Source: Hemibagrus wyckioides (lineage: Eukaryota > Chordata > Actinopteri > Siluriformes > Bagridae). Taken from it: a DNA stretch of 64,000 nucleotides. Under the pieces are notes generated by a model. The model searched no databases. It saw nothing but the letters and a program-made list of their open reading frames with translations, and had not been told where the DNA came from. The stretch covers positions 6,146,854 through 6,210,853 of the forward strand of contig NC_080732.1 of assembly GCF_019097595.1 (NCBI RefSeq). Reading direction: 5' to 3'. Below are positions 1-13,070 of the stretch, piece by piece. The position numbers were made by a program, and so were the translations under genes. Within the stretch, counting starts at the first letter, position 1, and each line of letters starts with the position of its first letter.

Positions 1-2484
1 ATGGCAGATATCAGAAAGGTTGCTTACACTTGAGCTGTGAGCTAGGACTAGTGTAGAATATTGAATAGTAAAAAATAAAATAAAAAGTAACAATCATAAT
101 TTCTTAAATAATAATAACAATAATAATAATAATAAACAAATTTAAATTCTAAATAAAAAAAATAAATGTGATTGTCATTATGGTCTCTGATTTTCTGGTG
201 TGACTTGAAATCTGGTAAAATGGTTAGATTTGATACTATAGACAGATTTGAAAATACTAAAATAAATTGAATAGATTCCAGAGCAGCTTGCTGACATGTT
301 GAGTTTGTGCTGCGATGCTGCTGCTGATTTCCACTGGGACAGTAGAGATAATCCTCAGGAAAAGAAAAAAAAAAAAAACAAAGCAAAAAACAACGGCCTG
401 AATGCGGCTCATCGGATAAAAGGCAGATCAAACACAGTAAAGCTGCTCCATACTGGCTAAAAGAGACAGAGAAGGACAGTGAGACACCGAGACACAGAGA
501 GTCCAGATGACAGTAGCAGCAGGGCAGATGGACAGATGCTTGTCTGAAGCTTCAGTAAACCTTTACTGAGGGTCAGTCTCTTGGGACAACACACACACAC
601 TCTCTTTTTTATTTTGGGTTCTACTGTCCAGCTCTAAGGCTCTTTGATGGCGGTATATGGATTTAATGCTAAAGGTTTTGATGAATTAATGTGAGTTACT
701 GAAGATTGTACTGGAATGTGATAGATAAGCTAGCATTAATGAGCTGAACTTTGGTGTGATTGCTCCTTAATAATTAGTAGCTTTTTTAGTGGATTTTTTC
801 CCCTTTTTATTTAGAAAGATTCCACACTGTTGTATTATATTAGCTCATAATTCCAGGATTTGTGAATTCACAAGATATATGATAGTTGAATTAGGTTTCA
901 AAGGAACTGAAATGATATGATCAGGTTGAGGTTAAGATGGATAAAGGGTTAGATTTGCAATATGTGTAGTTTTGACACATGGGAATGACTTGAAAAGTGC
1001 GAAAAACAAAAATGACCATAGGTTTTTACTGTTTAGCAAAAATTATTTATTTTAAAATTGCTGTTGGATTGTAATTGAATAAGCTAGCTAGCTTTAAAAC
1101 TGGGGGGATATGACTTATAGTTCAACTAGTGGTTCAAGATACTGTATAATGTACCTAGCTTGTAATCTAATCATAAAACTAGAGGTGTGTCCCAAATCAC
1201 ATACTTATACATTATTCTATGTCATTTTGTAGTAGAAATAATGAGTAGTGTGTTTACACTGAAGAAGAAGAAGAAGTGTACTTGAAGTTCCTGGACAATG
1301 CACAAAAATAATCACATCATGCACTCGGCGCTTGCAGCTTTGCTTATCGAAGAAGCTAGCTACCAGATGCTAATGCTAAAATAGGGCTCTATTTGAGACA
1401 ACACTACCTTTTAAAATTCATACACTAGACAGTATGTGTATGATGTCGTTTGGGACTGGGATGAAATACAGCTAGCAGACTTACATTATACCAAGGAGTT
1501 GGCAAATGCTGATGGTTAAATAGCTAGTTCGCTAGCTGCATAGGTAAGTACAATAATGCAATAAAATATAGTATTGAATTCATTCAGCTGCTGTTACTCT
1601 GAGAGGCTCATCATTACCTAGCTAACACAGTACTAGCAACACCAGCACCACCAGTACTATTAACATAATTAGACGAGTTTCAAACATAATATTATGTAAG
1701 AGACCGCTAAGTGTTAGCAAGAAGAAGGAATTAGCGTTTAAATGGAGATGTTTGGGATTCAAGCAGCTCTTTTCCTTAGTCTTTTAGATATTAATTAAGT
1801 GTTGCAGAATGTTTCAGGCTGAGCAGGCTTTCCATTTTTCAACAGAACAGTGTTAACAGGTTTGAATCGAGCTTTGTCATTCATGACATGCGAAAGGGCT
1901 CTCGGCACGCACCACGAACACAATGGGCTCGGCTGTGTGTGAGTGTGTGTGCGTGTTTTGCTTTTGTCTCTGTTTCACAGTTATTCCTCTACAGTAAAAC
2001 CGAGCAGCAGGAGAGCTGAGAGAAACAGAGAAGAGAAAGAAAGAGAGAGTGGTAGTTAGAGACAGAAGCACATTGCTGGAGGTCCTGTGGTGATGCTACT
2101 TGTGGTGTGGTCACACACACACACACTCATCCTCACACACAGTCCTTTCTGATGGTCCATGTCCATATGAATTGCACGACTGGTCTCCTTTTCACAAAGC
2201 TCGAACTCCTGGGGTTATAGCGATTGATTTAGTGTGCAGGAGAGAGTTCTTATGGTGCCACACACACGCACACACACAAACACACACACACACACAGATC
2301 TAGAAAACTGTAATTATATGATGATTCCTATTTATGCTAATCATCTGATTTGTCAGTTTAGAATGTCAGTGCTTTGCTCTGATTCATAAACGTCACAAAC
2401 TGCATTATTAACTTCCATCTTATTAGCTCTCGAAGAGAAAACTTGGTAACTTTTTCCACAAATGGTTAAAAAAAAGTATGACAT

Positions 2485-2862
2485 CATCCATCCATCCATC
2501 CATCCATCCATCCATATACCCGCTTTATTCCTAATTAGGGTCACGGGGATCTGCTGGAGCCTACCCCAGCACACATTGAGCAAAAGGCAGGGGTACACTC
2601 TGGACAGGTCAACAGTCCATCATAGGGCCACACATATAGACAGACAACCACACTCACTCACTCCTGTGGGCAATTTAGAATTACCAATCAACCTAATGTA
2701 CATGTTTTTGGACTGTGGGAGGAAACCAGAGTACCAGGAGTAAACCCACGCAGGCACGGGGAGAACATGCAAACTCTACACAGAAAGGCCCCTGCCTGTT
2801 AGAACCCAGGACCTTCTTGCTGTGAGGCAACAGTGCTAACCACTAAGCCACAGTGCTGCCCT
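2485..2862 (-). mobile_element. tRNA-derived SINE-like retroposon with (GGAT)n tail
   Basis: Read on the minus strand, the head near 2860 has an A-box-like TGGCTTAGTGG, consistent with a pol III tRNA-type promoter. The body is the common fish repeat containing GGGGAGAACATGCAAACTC (on plus), and the 3' tail is (GGAT)n. A 10-bp duplication, AGTATGACAT, flanks it at 2475-2484 and 2863-2872, showing insertion by retroposition. Confidence 0.8.
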
Positions 2863-3517
2863 AGTATGACATAATTCTCTAATAAATAAAAATGTATATG
2901 GAAATGTATAAAAGAGACATTTCAACTAAAATGAGACACTTCAGGACTCTTTTGTTATAGAGTCATCAACTCCAGGGTGTAAAAGGAAGATGCTGTGAAC
3001 AAGATGAAATTGTAATTACATCATACAATCACATCATACAAACATTTATACTTCTTCAAGATAAAGAATTTTGAAATGTGTTGTGATTATACTCTTGAAG
3101 AGATGGTTCGATTGGGGCGCTCGTATATAACATCACTGATTAGAAAACAGAAACGAGGCGAGGGTTCGGGTGCTTCGCCTTTTTCAATTCCTTCATTGTC
3201 TCCTAGTTTTCCCAAGTGACCTCTGTACAAGCAAAAAAAAAAAAAGGTATGTACTCACAAGATTGGATTCAGATGGAAACAGTATGGCATAAGGCACACA
3301 CACACACACACACACACATGCACGAATCTCCCAGTCGCACTCATTACTCATGTGTGCTGTAGCTAATGAGCACTCAGCTTTTCAGCTCCTAGCCTCACTG
3401 GTGTTTTGAATAATACTGAATGCTGTTGTGTCCCATATTTTAAAATGGGAAAGGGACATTAAATTGAAACTGGGGCAGAAATATAGAGAAAGTTGAACAA
3501 TGAGAGTTGAAATTTAT

Positions 3518-3518
<1 letters not shown>

Positions 3519-3572
<54 letters not shown>
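3519..3572. repeat. (GAAA)n microsatellite
   Basis: About 13 units, directly beside the Tc1-like relic at 3575. Confidence 0.95.
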
Positions 3573-3574
3573 AT

Positions 3575-3985
3575 ACTACCTGTCCACTTTATTAGGAACA
3601 TCTGACAATCATGTGGCAGCAGGGCAATGTAGTAAGGTAAATAAAATACAGATATCCGTTAAGAGTTAATGTTCACATCAAACATCAGAATGAAGTAAAA
3701 GTATGATCTCTGTGACATTTGTAGCATGGATGTTGGTCCCAGAATGGCTGGGAATAAATGTATTTCAGGATCAGCTTGGGATTTTCACACACGCCAGTCT
3801 CATTGTTCAGAATGGTGCAAAAAATAAAAAACATCCAGTGAGTGACAGTTAGTTTGGTCATTCTCTTTCCTGAAGACCCTCTTCATATAGGATTTTTTTT
3901 CCTCGCACCATTCTGTATAAACTCTAGAGGCTGTTGTGTGTGAAAATCCCAGGAGATCAGGACCAGCTAGTTTGAAGATGAAGCG
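3575..3985. mobile_element. Tc1-like element relic in foldback arrangement
   Basis: The 5' end of a common teleost Tc1-like transposon (CCACTTTATTAGGAACA, then TTAATGTTCACATCAAACATC) runs forward from 3575 to about 3880. An inverted copy of part of the same sequence follows from about 3895 (CACCATTCTGTATAAACTCT). It directly abuts a (GAAA)n run at 3519-3572. No coding capacity remains. Confidence 0.6.
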
Positions 3986-5295
3986 TTATACACGCTCCAG
4001 TGAGATATCACTTATCATGAATTTGCAAATTGATGTTTTAAATGAAACCCCAGCTCAACTCCTTGGGCTCAACCCTAAATCTACTCTTATTCTAACCTTA
4101 ACCTAACCTCATTCTTCCTCTGCTTTTACTACAATCTTTTCTTCATCACTTTCCTTTTATAAAGACCAGCATAAGTGTCTCTGTAGGTCTATTTTGTAAT
4201 GCATTCTTCCATCCAGGGATCATTCAGTCCTCATAAAGGAAAGACTTGTTACACTGTATGGCTCTCAATTTACTAAAAATACACATATACTACTTTGAGA
4301 GTCGTACCTTTCTGTGCAAGAATATAACAGAATAAAAGCATACACAATAACACATATAGGCTTATGATGGACGGCTAGAAGATTGCTCAATATAAGCTTT
4401 GATTATTATATGTGTATACGTGCATGTTTTATCCAAATCCAAATCCATCTATGTGTTTTCTCTTAAGATTTTATCTAAAGACATCTTTTTCCATGTTATC
4501 ACCATACCATAAGATTTATTGTGAAATCCCTAGACTAGCTCCTTTTCCACTCAGTGATGATTACTGCTGATATTCCTAATGCCTGATCGTCGTAATTGAG
4601 CACACTTTGGTGTCTGACCCTGTGATTATTCTCTCATTATTCCTCCCTGGTTAGTCTGAGTTAACAGTGTGTCTCTTCCCTCACGCTCATTCTCAGTTTC
4701 TCTGTCCGTCCCTCTCTTTTGTTTCCTTGTTCATCGACAGTGACCTCGATCCTCCCAAAGGTCAAGCAGAGAAATAAAGCATGACTACAGTTCAAATGCT
4801 AGACTGTTTGTCTAGATAGAAAACTCTGGCTCTTTTCAAAAAGCCATGTTTTCTTGGACATGTCAGTAAAGGGTTTGTGAGTGTTGTGATTTCTATAAAC
4901 TCCTGTAGAGTCTATGCTTAAAATTATACTCTTGGAGTCCTCTTAGGTTTACAAAATGATGCTCTGTAATAAAAAAGACTTGTTTTAAAGATTCCTTTTA
5001 CATTAAAAAAAAACCTAACAACATTCATTAAGGAAATTGAACTGAGTACATGGGTTAATCCTGTCTGAAAGCAGTTCCTCCTCGTAAAACCACATTGCTC
5101 TCTAGCAGCGTCACGCTGCAGGACTCCCAGCCTCCTGCTGAAACATTTATGAAGCCTTATGATCCTCACTCAGCCTAATGTACCCTAACAGGCCTTTATG
5201 GCCTCTCAAACTTAGCTAAGCCTCCAGCATCTAACTCCTTAACACCCCAGTGTCAGCGCTTTCTGAGTTTCATTTTTTTCCCCTTTTCTTTTCTC

Positions 5296-5332
<37 letters not shown>

Positions 5333-5971
5333 ATTTTACCCCGGCCTAATTAGCGGGGTTAAAACACTTTGTTCATCCTCATGGATGACTGATGGTCTGT
5401 TCTAACAGAAAAATACTCTATGCATTGATGCAGTTGTTTTTAAAAGTTACAGCATTTAGTTAAGTGGTGTGTTGATGGACAGCTGAATTATTTTCTCTTT
5501 ATCTCCTTTTATATATTTTCTGTGAGGAAAGTAAAAAATCACATGCTATATTTGGAACCCTGGTAAACAGATATGTAATAAATCCAGTCCAAAGGTTTAG
5601 CTGATTTTTTTTGTCTGAACAGTTTTTAGTTGATGGCTCAGTTAGCTATACTTCTACATAGAATCATTATTCCAACTACCAGCATGAATTATAGTTAATA
5701 ATAATAATACTGAATACTGTACACTAATAGCTAGCTGATTTTTTTTTTATTCTCTGGCCAGATGTTAGAATTTAACACAAATTAAATAAAAAAAAAAACA
5801 TTAATTAGAAATTGTACAGGGAATGAAAGCCAAAAATCAATGACATTTTTAATGCATTCGAAAGCATGAACAAAATCTTGCTGGAGCAGGGATTGTTGAA
5901 AATTATTGTTGCTGTTTCAAATGAACCAAAATATTAACACATGATCTATAATAAACCTTGCAAAGACATAA

Positions 5972-5974
<3 letters not shown>

Positions 5975-6027
<53 letters not shown>
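5975..6027. repeat. (TA)n microsatellite
   Basis: Uninterrupted TA repeat of about 53 bases. Confidence 0.95.
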
Positions 6028-6030
<3 letters not shown>

Positions 6031-6259
6031 CTATAAATCTATAAATATAAATCTGTAATCAAAACATATGCACCAAAAATACTTATTTATTTATTTATTT
6101 ATTTAGTTAGTTAGTTAGTTGTTTATTTCATGCAACAAACTAGAGTGGGAAATTATAATTTCATGCAACAAACTACATAGGGGAAATGTTAATTTTTTAA
6201 AAATCCAAATTTAACTTTATTTGCAAAATTTCCTCTTCATGATCGCCATATCTTTAGAC

Positions 6260-6260
<1 letters not shown>

Positions 6261-6330
<70 letters not shown>

Positions 6331-6374
6331 CTAAACTCTACAAACAAACACTACTACTACTACTACTACTACTA
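6261..6374. repeat. (GATA)n then (CTA)n microsatellites
   Basis: A GATA run of about 70 bases (6261-6330), then a short (CTA)n at 6351-6374. Confidence 0.95.
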
Positions 6375-8859
6375 ATAATAATGTAATTGTTTATTTAATG
6401 ATGCTTTTATTCTTTACATTTCCTATATGTTTAAAGACTTTTGGGACGTGTAAGCTTTTTAATTTCCCTACCATAGCCACCACTAATTAGTTTTCAACAA
6501 TCTTAAAATGTACTATTGAACAAAACACCACAAACCCCTTCTACTACTGTTTAATCTTTTTGATTATTATAGATAACAGGACATCATACAGTAAAACCAC
6601 GTTCTAAGTCAAAGTGGACCGACAGGAACCTCTTGGGTGATCAACTACATTAACTACAAGGTTTTGATAAGTGATATTAATATTCATGTGAATATTAAAG
6701 GGAGTGTTAGTGTAGACATGAAGGAAGAAGGTGTAAAGAGGATGAAGGAACGTGACAGAGGAAGAGAGACAGAGGGACAGTGGTGTGACCTCAAGTTGTC
6801 ATTGTGCTGTCAGAGGTCTGACTGGACATCAGGAGACCACCATTACTTTGTGTGAGTGTGTGTGTGTGTGTTAAAGCCAAGCCCCCAGGAGCCTGTTTTA
6901 CTGCACAGAGCCTGTGCCCGTGTTTACCCTCGCATGTCGAAAAGGCCATATGCTAAATGGCTAAAGTTTCCGCTCAGATTTCCCATCTTACACACTCGCT
7001 AGTTTCAGAGGAGCCACGGGTTAAAAAAGCGCCACTTAAAAGCAAAGCGATATTGAGCTGTTTGATGTTCAAGATGGAGGACTTTACACCTGAGAGGTCC
7101 TAATTATAACTGAATACCTCAGCCTCATCTGACTGCTATTTGTGGTTTACTTTGCGTTAGAAATAAAAAAAAAAACTATCTATTTTTTATCAGATTATAG
7201 AGTGTCATCAATTTTAGGATGTAAAATAAAATAAAATAAAATAAAATAAATGATATTTATTATATTATTATTTATTTATAATATTTTAAGATTTTTAGAG
7301 AATTCAGAACTTTTATATATTTTTATTCAATATTTTTATTTTATTGAAAAAAAAAACATATAATATATGCACATACGTAGATTGATTATAATTCATTTTG
7401 ATCACTGTGTTCAGCCGTAACGCAGTCCTTCAGGATCAATGCTGCTGAAATGGAGAATGTGTTTTCATCCACACTAGTCAAGCTAATGGGTCAGAACATC
7501 ATCTTAAAAATGCCTTCCCATCAACACACACACACACACACATTCAGTGTAGGAGAGACAGAGGTCAATACAGGCAGCCCTAAAGGTTCCTGTGGTGTCC
7601 ATTACACACACACTCTTCATTACTCACAGACGAAGAAGAAATACATAAAAAGTGAACCCCATCTCAGGTCCCTCGTGTGATTCAACTACAATTCTCCAAC
7701 ATCCGTGTTTTTGCACTTCCTGACACAAAATATCCACTCAAAATTGCTATCACAGTTGCATTTAGAATCAATAATGGGAAGAAAGACATATTTAATCTAC
7801 CTAAGGCACATGTTTTCTGGGCCAAAGTGGAGTGTTGTGGTTTCTGGGTGGTCAGAATCTTCGCTTATAGTGTCATGGGGGGAATGAGCTGGTGTACGGA
7901 AGGAGATGAGGGACATTTGGTAGATTTTCCTTTCATGGTGTTCTCTGGGGAACAAAGTGTCCCGATCAGGGAGGTCATACAAGAGGCCACCCACAAGAAG
8001 ATGCACGAGTATATATCGAGTGTGTGTGTGTGTAGTGTGTGAGTGTACATACTAAAGTAAGCCATCAGCCATGTGTGTGAAAAGATTTCTACATGCTAAA
8101 CACATTACATTTACATACTTTAGCATTATTTTCAGGCACAAACATTAAAAAGTAAAAATTCATCTTTCATGGTATATTTTTGTGTGAAATATACAATTAT
8201 ATGTCATATACAATTCTTAGAGAAGATTCTTGGACAAATCTTATAAAACATAAAATCTATAAACAACACAATGAACAGAAAGGGTTTTTCTTATAGTAAA
8301 ATAAATTATAATGGAAATATAATAATATATTTTTTAAACAAATTAAAATACCAAGAAGCAATCTAATACAACATGTTAAGTCGGTAAAACGAGGTTTCCG
8401 ATGATATAAAGGTAAAACATAATCAATTAATAATATATTATTAATATAATCAGTGAATTTGAAGTGATTTCTACAGTCATCTTATCCGAATTGGTGAGTT
8501 TTATTTACTAAACCGGTCACACATTTTAGAATTAAATTAATAAAAAGTTTGTACTTCCAGTCACATGACACAGCTTAACAAATCAGAACACAGCAAGTTT
8601 TACAATTAATTTCTGTTGAATGAAATGAGCAAACTTCACAAAGGAAAATCTTTAGATGAAGATTTTATAATTGATCTCCCTGTGCATTACTTATTAAGCC
8701 ACATTTATTTATTTAATTCTTTATACTTTTCCACCATGAATAATGACTCTATCGCTGCTTGGAGTTTAGAGTTTAGTTAATGATCGTGTTGCTCTGTGTA
8801 GAAGGCGGCGTTTTGTTTTTTTTCGTCCCTTCTTTTCTTTTGTCCTGCTAATGTTCAGC

Positions 8860-9010
8860 ATCATCGCTCTATTGATCAGAATTAGTCAGTTAATAAGCTT
8901 GAGACCAATTCATCAGGCAGCTAGGGACTGGAACAGAGAAGCCAGGCTTAATCAAGTCCTCAAATCAAGCATTCAGCGCATGAAGAGGCTAATTAAAGGA
9001 AGCGGAGAGG
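8860..9010. promoter_or_regulatory. Candidate conserved noncoding element
   Basis: This stretch is non-repetitive, has no usable ORF, and holds several homeodomain-type cores: TTAATAAG, TTAATCAAG and CTAATTAAAG (8989-8998). Density and texture resemble enhancers near developmental genes. No alignment was possible, so conservation is a guess. Confidence 0.3.
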
Positions 9011-11813
9011 GAGTGTGTGTTAGATAGATAGGTAGTAGCAGGGTTCTAGGCCTCGATCAGGAAGATAGAGAACTTTAATTCTCTTTTCTGCCGAGGTGGT
9101 GCGCATGTGGAAATGATGGATGATCCACTAAGAAAGCAGCACGAGGCCAAAGAGGGAGTTTCATTTCCAGCGTGTCAGTCAATATGGAAAAATTTACTTC
9201 AGCAAGTGTAAAAGAAACGAGGAAGAACTTGAAAAGTTTATGACCGAAGACAAATCTTTTCCCCTGACTGGGGATAAGCAGTGCCAACTTTCAGGACGCA
9301 ATCTAAATAACCGTTAAATCTTTTGCATTTATTTCTAAGATTAAATGTATGACGTTGGTAAGCTGGATTTGTCTCCAGTTTGGAGAAGGAGAACTTCATA
9401 TTTGTCATTTGTAAATTCTAGCCTTTTCAGTTACGAGTGAAACTAGCCTGCTAGCTATTCAACAGTCTGCTTTCTAACTGCTTAGCATGTGACCTCAAGC
9501 TATGCGGTATCATTTTAGTGTTATCTGTATTATGTATGTATGCAAGCTCATGACTAAATCATCAGTTTTTCATACACGAAAGATCTGTACAGAGATCTAC
9601 AGCATTCATTTAAATAATAATCTGATTAAAACTAGTAATTGTCTAACATTAGTCCTTTTTTGGCTCTGTGACCTGGCCGCTGGTTATTGATCATTAAATG
9701 AATCAGAAAACATCAGACCTACAACTACACACACACACACACATACACACACACACACATTGTGTCACGGTCAGGAGATGATGCAGCTCCAATTAACGAC
9801 AGCAAAAAATCACAGATAATTACAGCCTCTGTTTGTTATTGAGTGAAAACATGGCAGAGAGTGATGGCCTCATTCGGTGTGTTTCACGCAGCTTGGATTT
9901 ACGGATGACTGGCGGAAAAAACGATGGCTGCTTTCCCTCTATAATAATTCCTCTCTTTACAAGAGTGAGGGGAGAAGTAGAAAATGTAATGACTTTGAAG
10001 CACAACACATGATATGTATTCATTTGTAATGGAGTTGGTAGTGATCCAGAGGACAGTGATGAAGTGGGCTGCCCTCGTTGGCACCTTGAGTCCATCATGG
10101 GGCATGATGCAAACACACATTCACAGCTAGGCGCAATACAGAGTATCTAATCGACCTACTGGCATGTTTTTAACAGCATTAGCTAGCTAAATCAACTTAC
10201 CCAACTCCATCACAAGTAGCTAGAACATCACTTCAGACATTGCATGAGTTAGCTCGCTAGTATAGAATATTTTAGAGAACAAAAAAATGTGTGTTACTCA
10301 TAATAATCAATGCATAATACGTTTCAGGTACTCCATTATTATCTAGGTTATCTAAGACTGACAAGGAAGGAAATTGTAATGCATGAAGTAAAGGTGGGGG
10401 TCAGCTGAAGGGGACTAAATAGTTTTGGAAAAATAATCTTGAAACGTCTTGAAAAGGTATATAGTGCTCTGCTGAAACCAAGAAGTTGCTCCATGGACCA
10501 GCTTGGCTTTGTTGATTCTCAATAAAGTCTACTTTTCCCATCAAAAGTCTCAGTTTCTCTGGCAGAAGAATTTTCTATGACACCAGTAACATGTATGAGC
10601 AGGTTATAGGCTGTATAATTTCTTTATTCATAGAAACAAGAAGAAATTACTACTCTATACAGCTTTAGAAGAAATTTTTCAAAGACATCACAGTTTATTT
10701 ACAGATAAAAGAAAGTTCTGAAAGTTTTAAGTAATCAGTATCTAAAGCACATGGACGTGAGAGTAACATTAACACTGACCCTTCCCCCCTTTGCTACACA
10801 CTGCCTGTGCGTTAATAAAAGTGCCTTGAGATGTATTTAAGATTTTGCAATCATGATTATCCTTGGTCAACTTTGTGGTTCGAGCAAACCACTGGTCACA
10901 GTTGACTATGTGATGGGCTTGACTTTGTGTATCACTATATAATTCACAAGTGAAATAATGAGTTCCCTAGGTGAGCTCATGTCCTCCGTACGACCAGGGT
11001 CATTACCGATTCCTCGTTGCCAACTGCATGTGAACTGTCTGCCATGTCCGTCCTCTCACACATGATATACCCCAGTGACCCATTAAGTGACGGGCCATCC
11101 GTTAAAACGCCTGTTCACAAATCCCCACCCTCAAAAACAGGCCTAATGAAGGAGGACTCACTGGTAATTGTACCTGTTGTTGATGTTGGAGCTTCTCTCC
11201 AGGTGGACGTGAAGCCAAATGAAGCGTCAGTGCGGCGCTAGTTAGTGTGTCTTTGTGGTGGTGGAAGATCATACGGAAAGTTCCCAGGATCAGTGGTCAC
11301 TGTGGCAGATGACCTCTGTTAGGTCTCACTGCACACACTCACGCAGTTTAATGGAAGGTTATGACATCGTAGCAATGTATAAGCTTTGAGTAATTTAAAG
11401 GTTTACACATCGGCATAGATCAGTAAGAGTTTTTATGTTTTTTGTTTAAAACATCAAGAGATCATAGACATGTCAAAGATGGCACAAGCTTTCCATTACT
11501 TTTCAGCTGAAAACATCACCATCCATTAAGGGGATAAACACAAAGATGAAAGCTTCGTGGAGGTGGGACAAGGGAACGTGTTAGTTTAACAGAACAAGAG
11601 ATGATATCTATTAACGAAATCATCTGAAACATCAAGGAAGTCACCGGTTTGGAATGATGTAATCACACACCTCCATCTTATAACACTGTAATGGTGGAGA
11701 GAAGATTGCAGTGGGTCCAGAGTGTATCCCAGGAACACTGTGGCTTGGATATTCATCACACAATACACACATTCACACACCTAGGGTCAATTTAGTGTAG
11801 CCAGACCACCTTA

Positions 11814-11990
11814 GGTCAAGAGTCAAGAAGCTTTTATTGTCATTTGAATCATATATAGCTGGTGCAGTACACAGTGAAAGGAAACAACGTAGCTCAAGAA
11901 CCATGGGGCTACATAAAAGACAGAGCTATATAAATCAACACAGAACTAAGAAGTAACTAACTTACTAATGGACAATACAATACAATACAA
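11814..11990 (-). mobile_element. Non-LTR retrotransposon 3'-end fragment
   Basis: GTCAAGAAGCTTTTATTGTC and GCAGTACACAGTGAAA belong to a dispersed repeat common in otophysan fish genomes, probably the 3' end of a LINE. A short (AATAC)n run follows. The family name and orientation are uncertain. Confidence 0.45.
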
Positions 11991-12299
11991 TACAATACAA
12001 TGCAACAGTGTTCACTGAACAGTGCTAACCAGCACACAGTTAGATGCAGGTAAAGATGCCACAGATATAAAAATTACCTGCATGTTATTTAGAAATGGGG
12101 GAAACCGTACCCTCGTACCCTAAAAAAAAGGCAAACAACTCAACGTCAACACCAAAAACAAGGACACTTCAGCCACCAACACCATCTTTTTACTGATTGC
12201 GAATACCTTTAAAATATTCTTCAAACAAGAAGTAAGCTATTAAAGAAAATCTATTTGACTTTACCGTGACCTTGACCCTGTTTGAATCATTTCCGAAAT

Positions 12300-12520
12300 C
12301 TAATCAGTTCATCTCCTGGTTACAATGATAAGTCCATATAAATCCTACATCCATTCTCAGTAAGAGATTTAAGTTGAAGAAGCAAATGGACATTGTCACA
12401 AAGCAGCTTGAAAGAGACGCCAGAGACAACAGCGCTGAGGAGAAACTCACTGAGACGACATGAAGAAGAAACTATGACAGGAACTAGACTCAAAAGGGAA
12501 GCATTCATCTTCTGGGATGC
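12300..12520 (-). mobile_element. Dispersed fish retroposon, reverse copy
   Basis: GACATTGTCACAAAGCAGCTT and GAGGAGAAACTCACTGAGA are degenerate versions of an abundant teleost retroposon whose forward form contains GGTTCCTC...GGTTTCTTCCTC and CTTTGTGACAATGTC. Related partial copies lie at 12950 and 14690. Confidence 0.55.
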
Positions 12521-12949
12521 ACGGGATAGTTCGATTCTAAATCAATACACATCACATGTATAATATAATGTCAAATATCTGTGTATTCCTGTAGATACAA
12601 TATCTTTTTTTTTTAGGTTATTCATGTGGAGCTCTTATAAAACTGCGGAAGATGAGTCACAAGAGCAGAAGCACCAAGAAGATGAGGATAAATCAAGCAA
12701 GAGCAGGAAGTGTGTCAGGATGAGGCAAGCATCATCTTTGTAGTGTGTATAGAGTGAGACAGGATTTTAATTTGGATGTAGCTAAATATAATGTTTGGCA
12801 AAAGCTGATACACAGATTCTTTCTTAAATGTAAAATGGTAGTCAATGAATAGTTGATAAAGGCAAAATAGACTTCATGTTAAAACTAGAATGAATTTCAT
12901 GATTACATAATTGCGCCTTATAACCATATAAGTACATGGTTACGGAAGA

Positions 12950-13070
12950 GAAATGATTTATAATCACACTGTCCGGAGTCACCTGATGAGGATGAGGTTC
13001 CGTTTTGACTCAACGATTTTTTCCTTATATGATATTTGCTGTACAAATAAAAATGAATTGAATTAAGTAA
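12950..13070 (+). mobile_element. Dispersed fish retroposon, partial copy
   Basis: GATGAGGATGAGGTTCCGTTTTGA and the tail TACAAATAAAAATGAATTGAATT match the same family as 12300-12520, in forward orientation and internally shortened. Confidence 0.5.

Noticed and set aside
1186..1455. Possible MITE with ends like GTGTGTCCCAAATCACATAC, and a similar stretch ending near 33300
   Set aside because: The ends match only loosely and no target duplication was found, so not listed as a feature.
7677..8042. 121-codon plus-strand ORF
   Set aside because: No family recognised, no splice or promoter context, ends in a (GT)n run, and overlapping ORFs exist on both strands. Length is compatible with chance.
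10400..10580. LTR-like stretch with an AATAAA near 10520
   Set aside because: No paired repeat, no TG/CA ends or target duplication that I could confirm, and no retroviral coding sequence nearby.
11017..11241. 74-codon ORF with fairly balanced composition
   Set aside because: No recognisable domain and no neighbouring exons with matching phase. Could be a noncoding conserved stretch.
12617..12727. Exon-like piece after a T-rich tract ending in AG, with a Glu/Lys-rich frame
   Set aside because: The only donor nearby is a GC site, no partner exon was found, and dispersed retroposons surround it.
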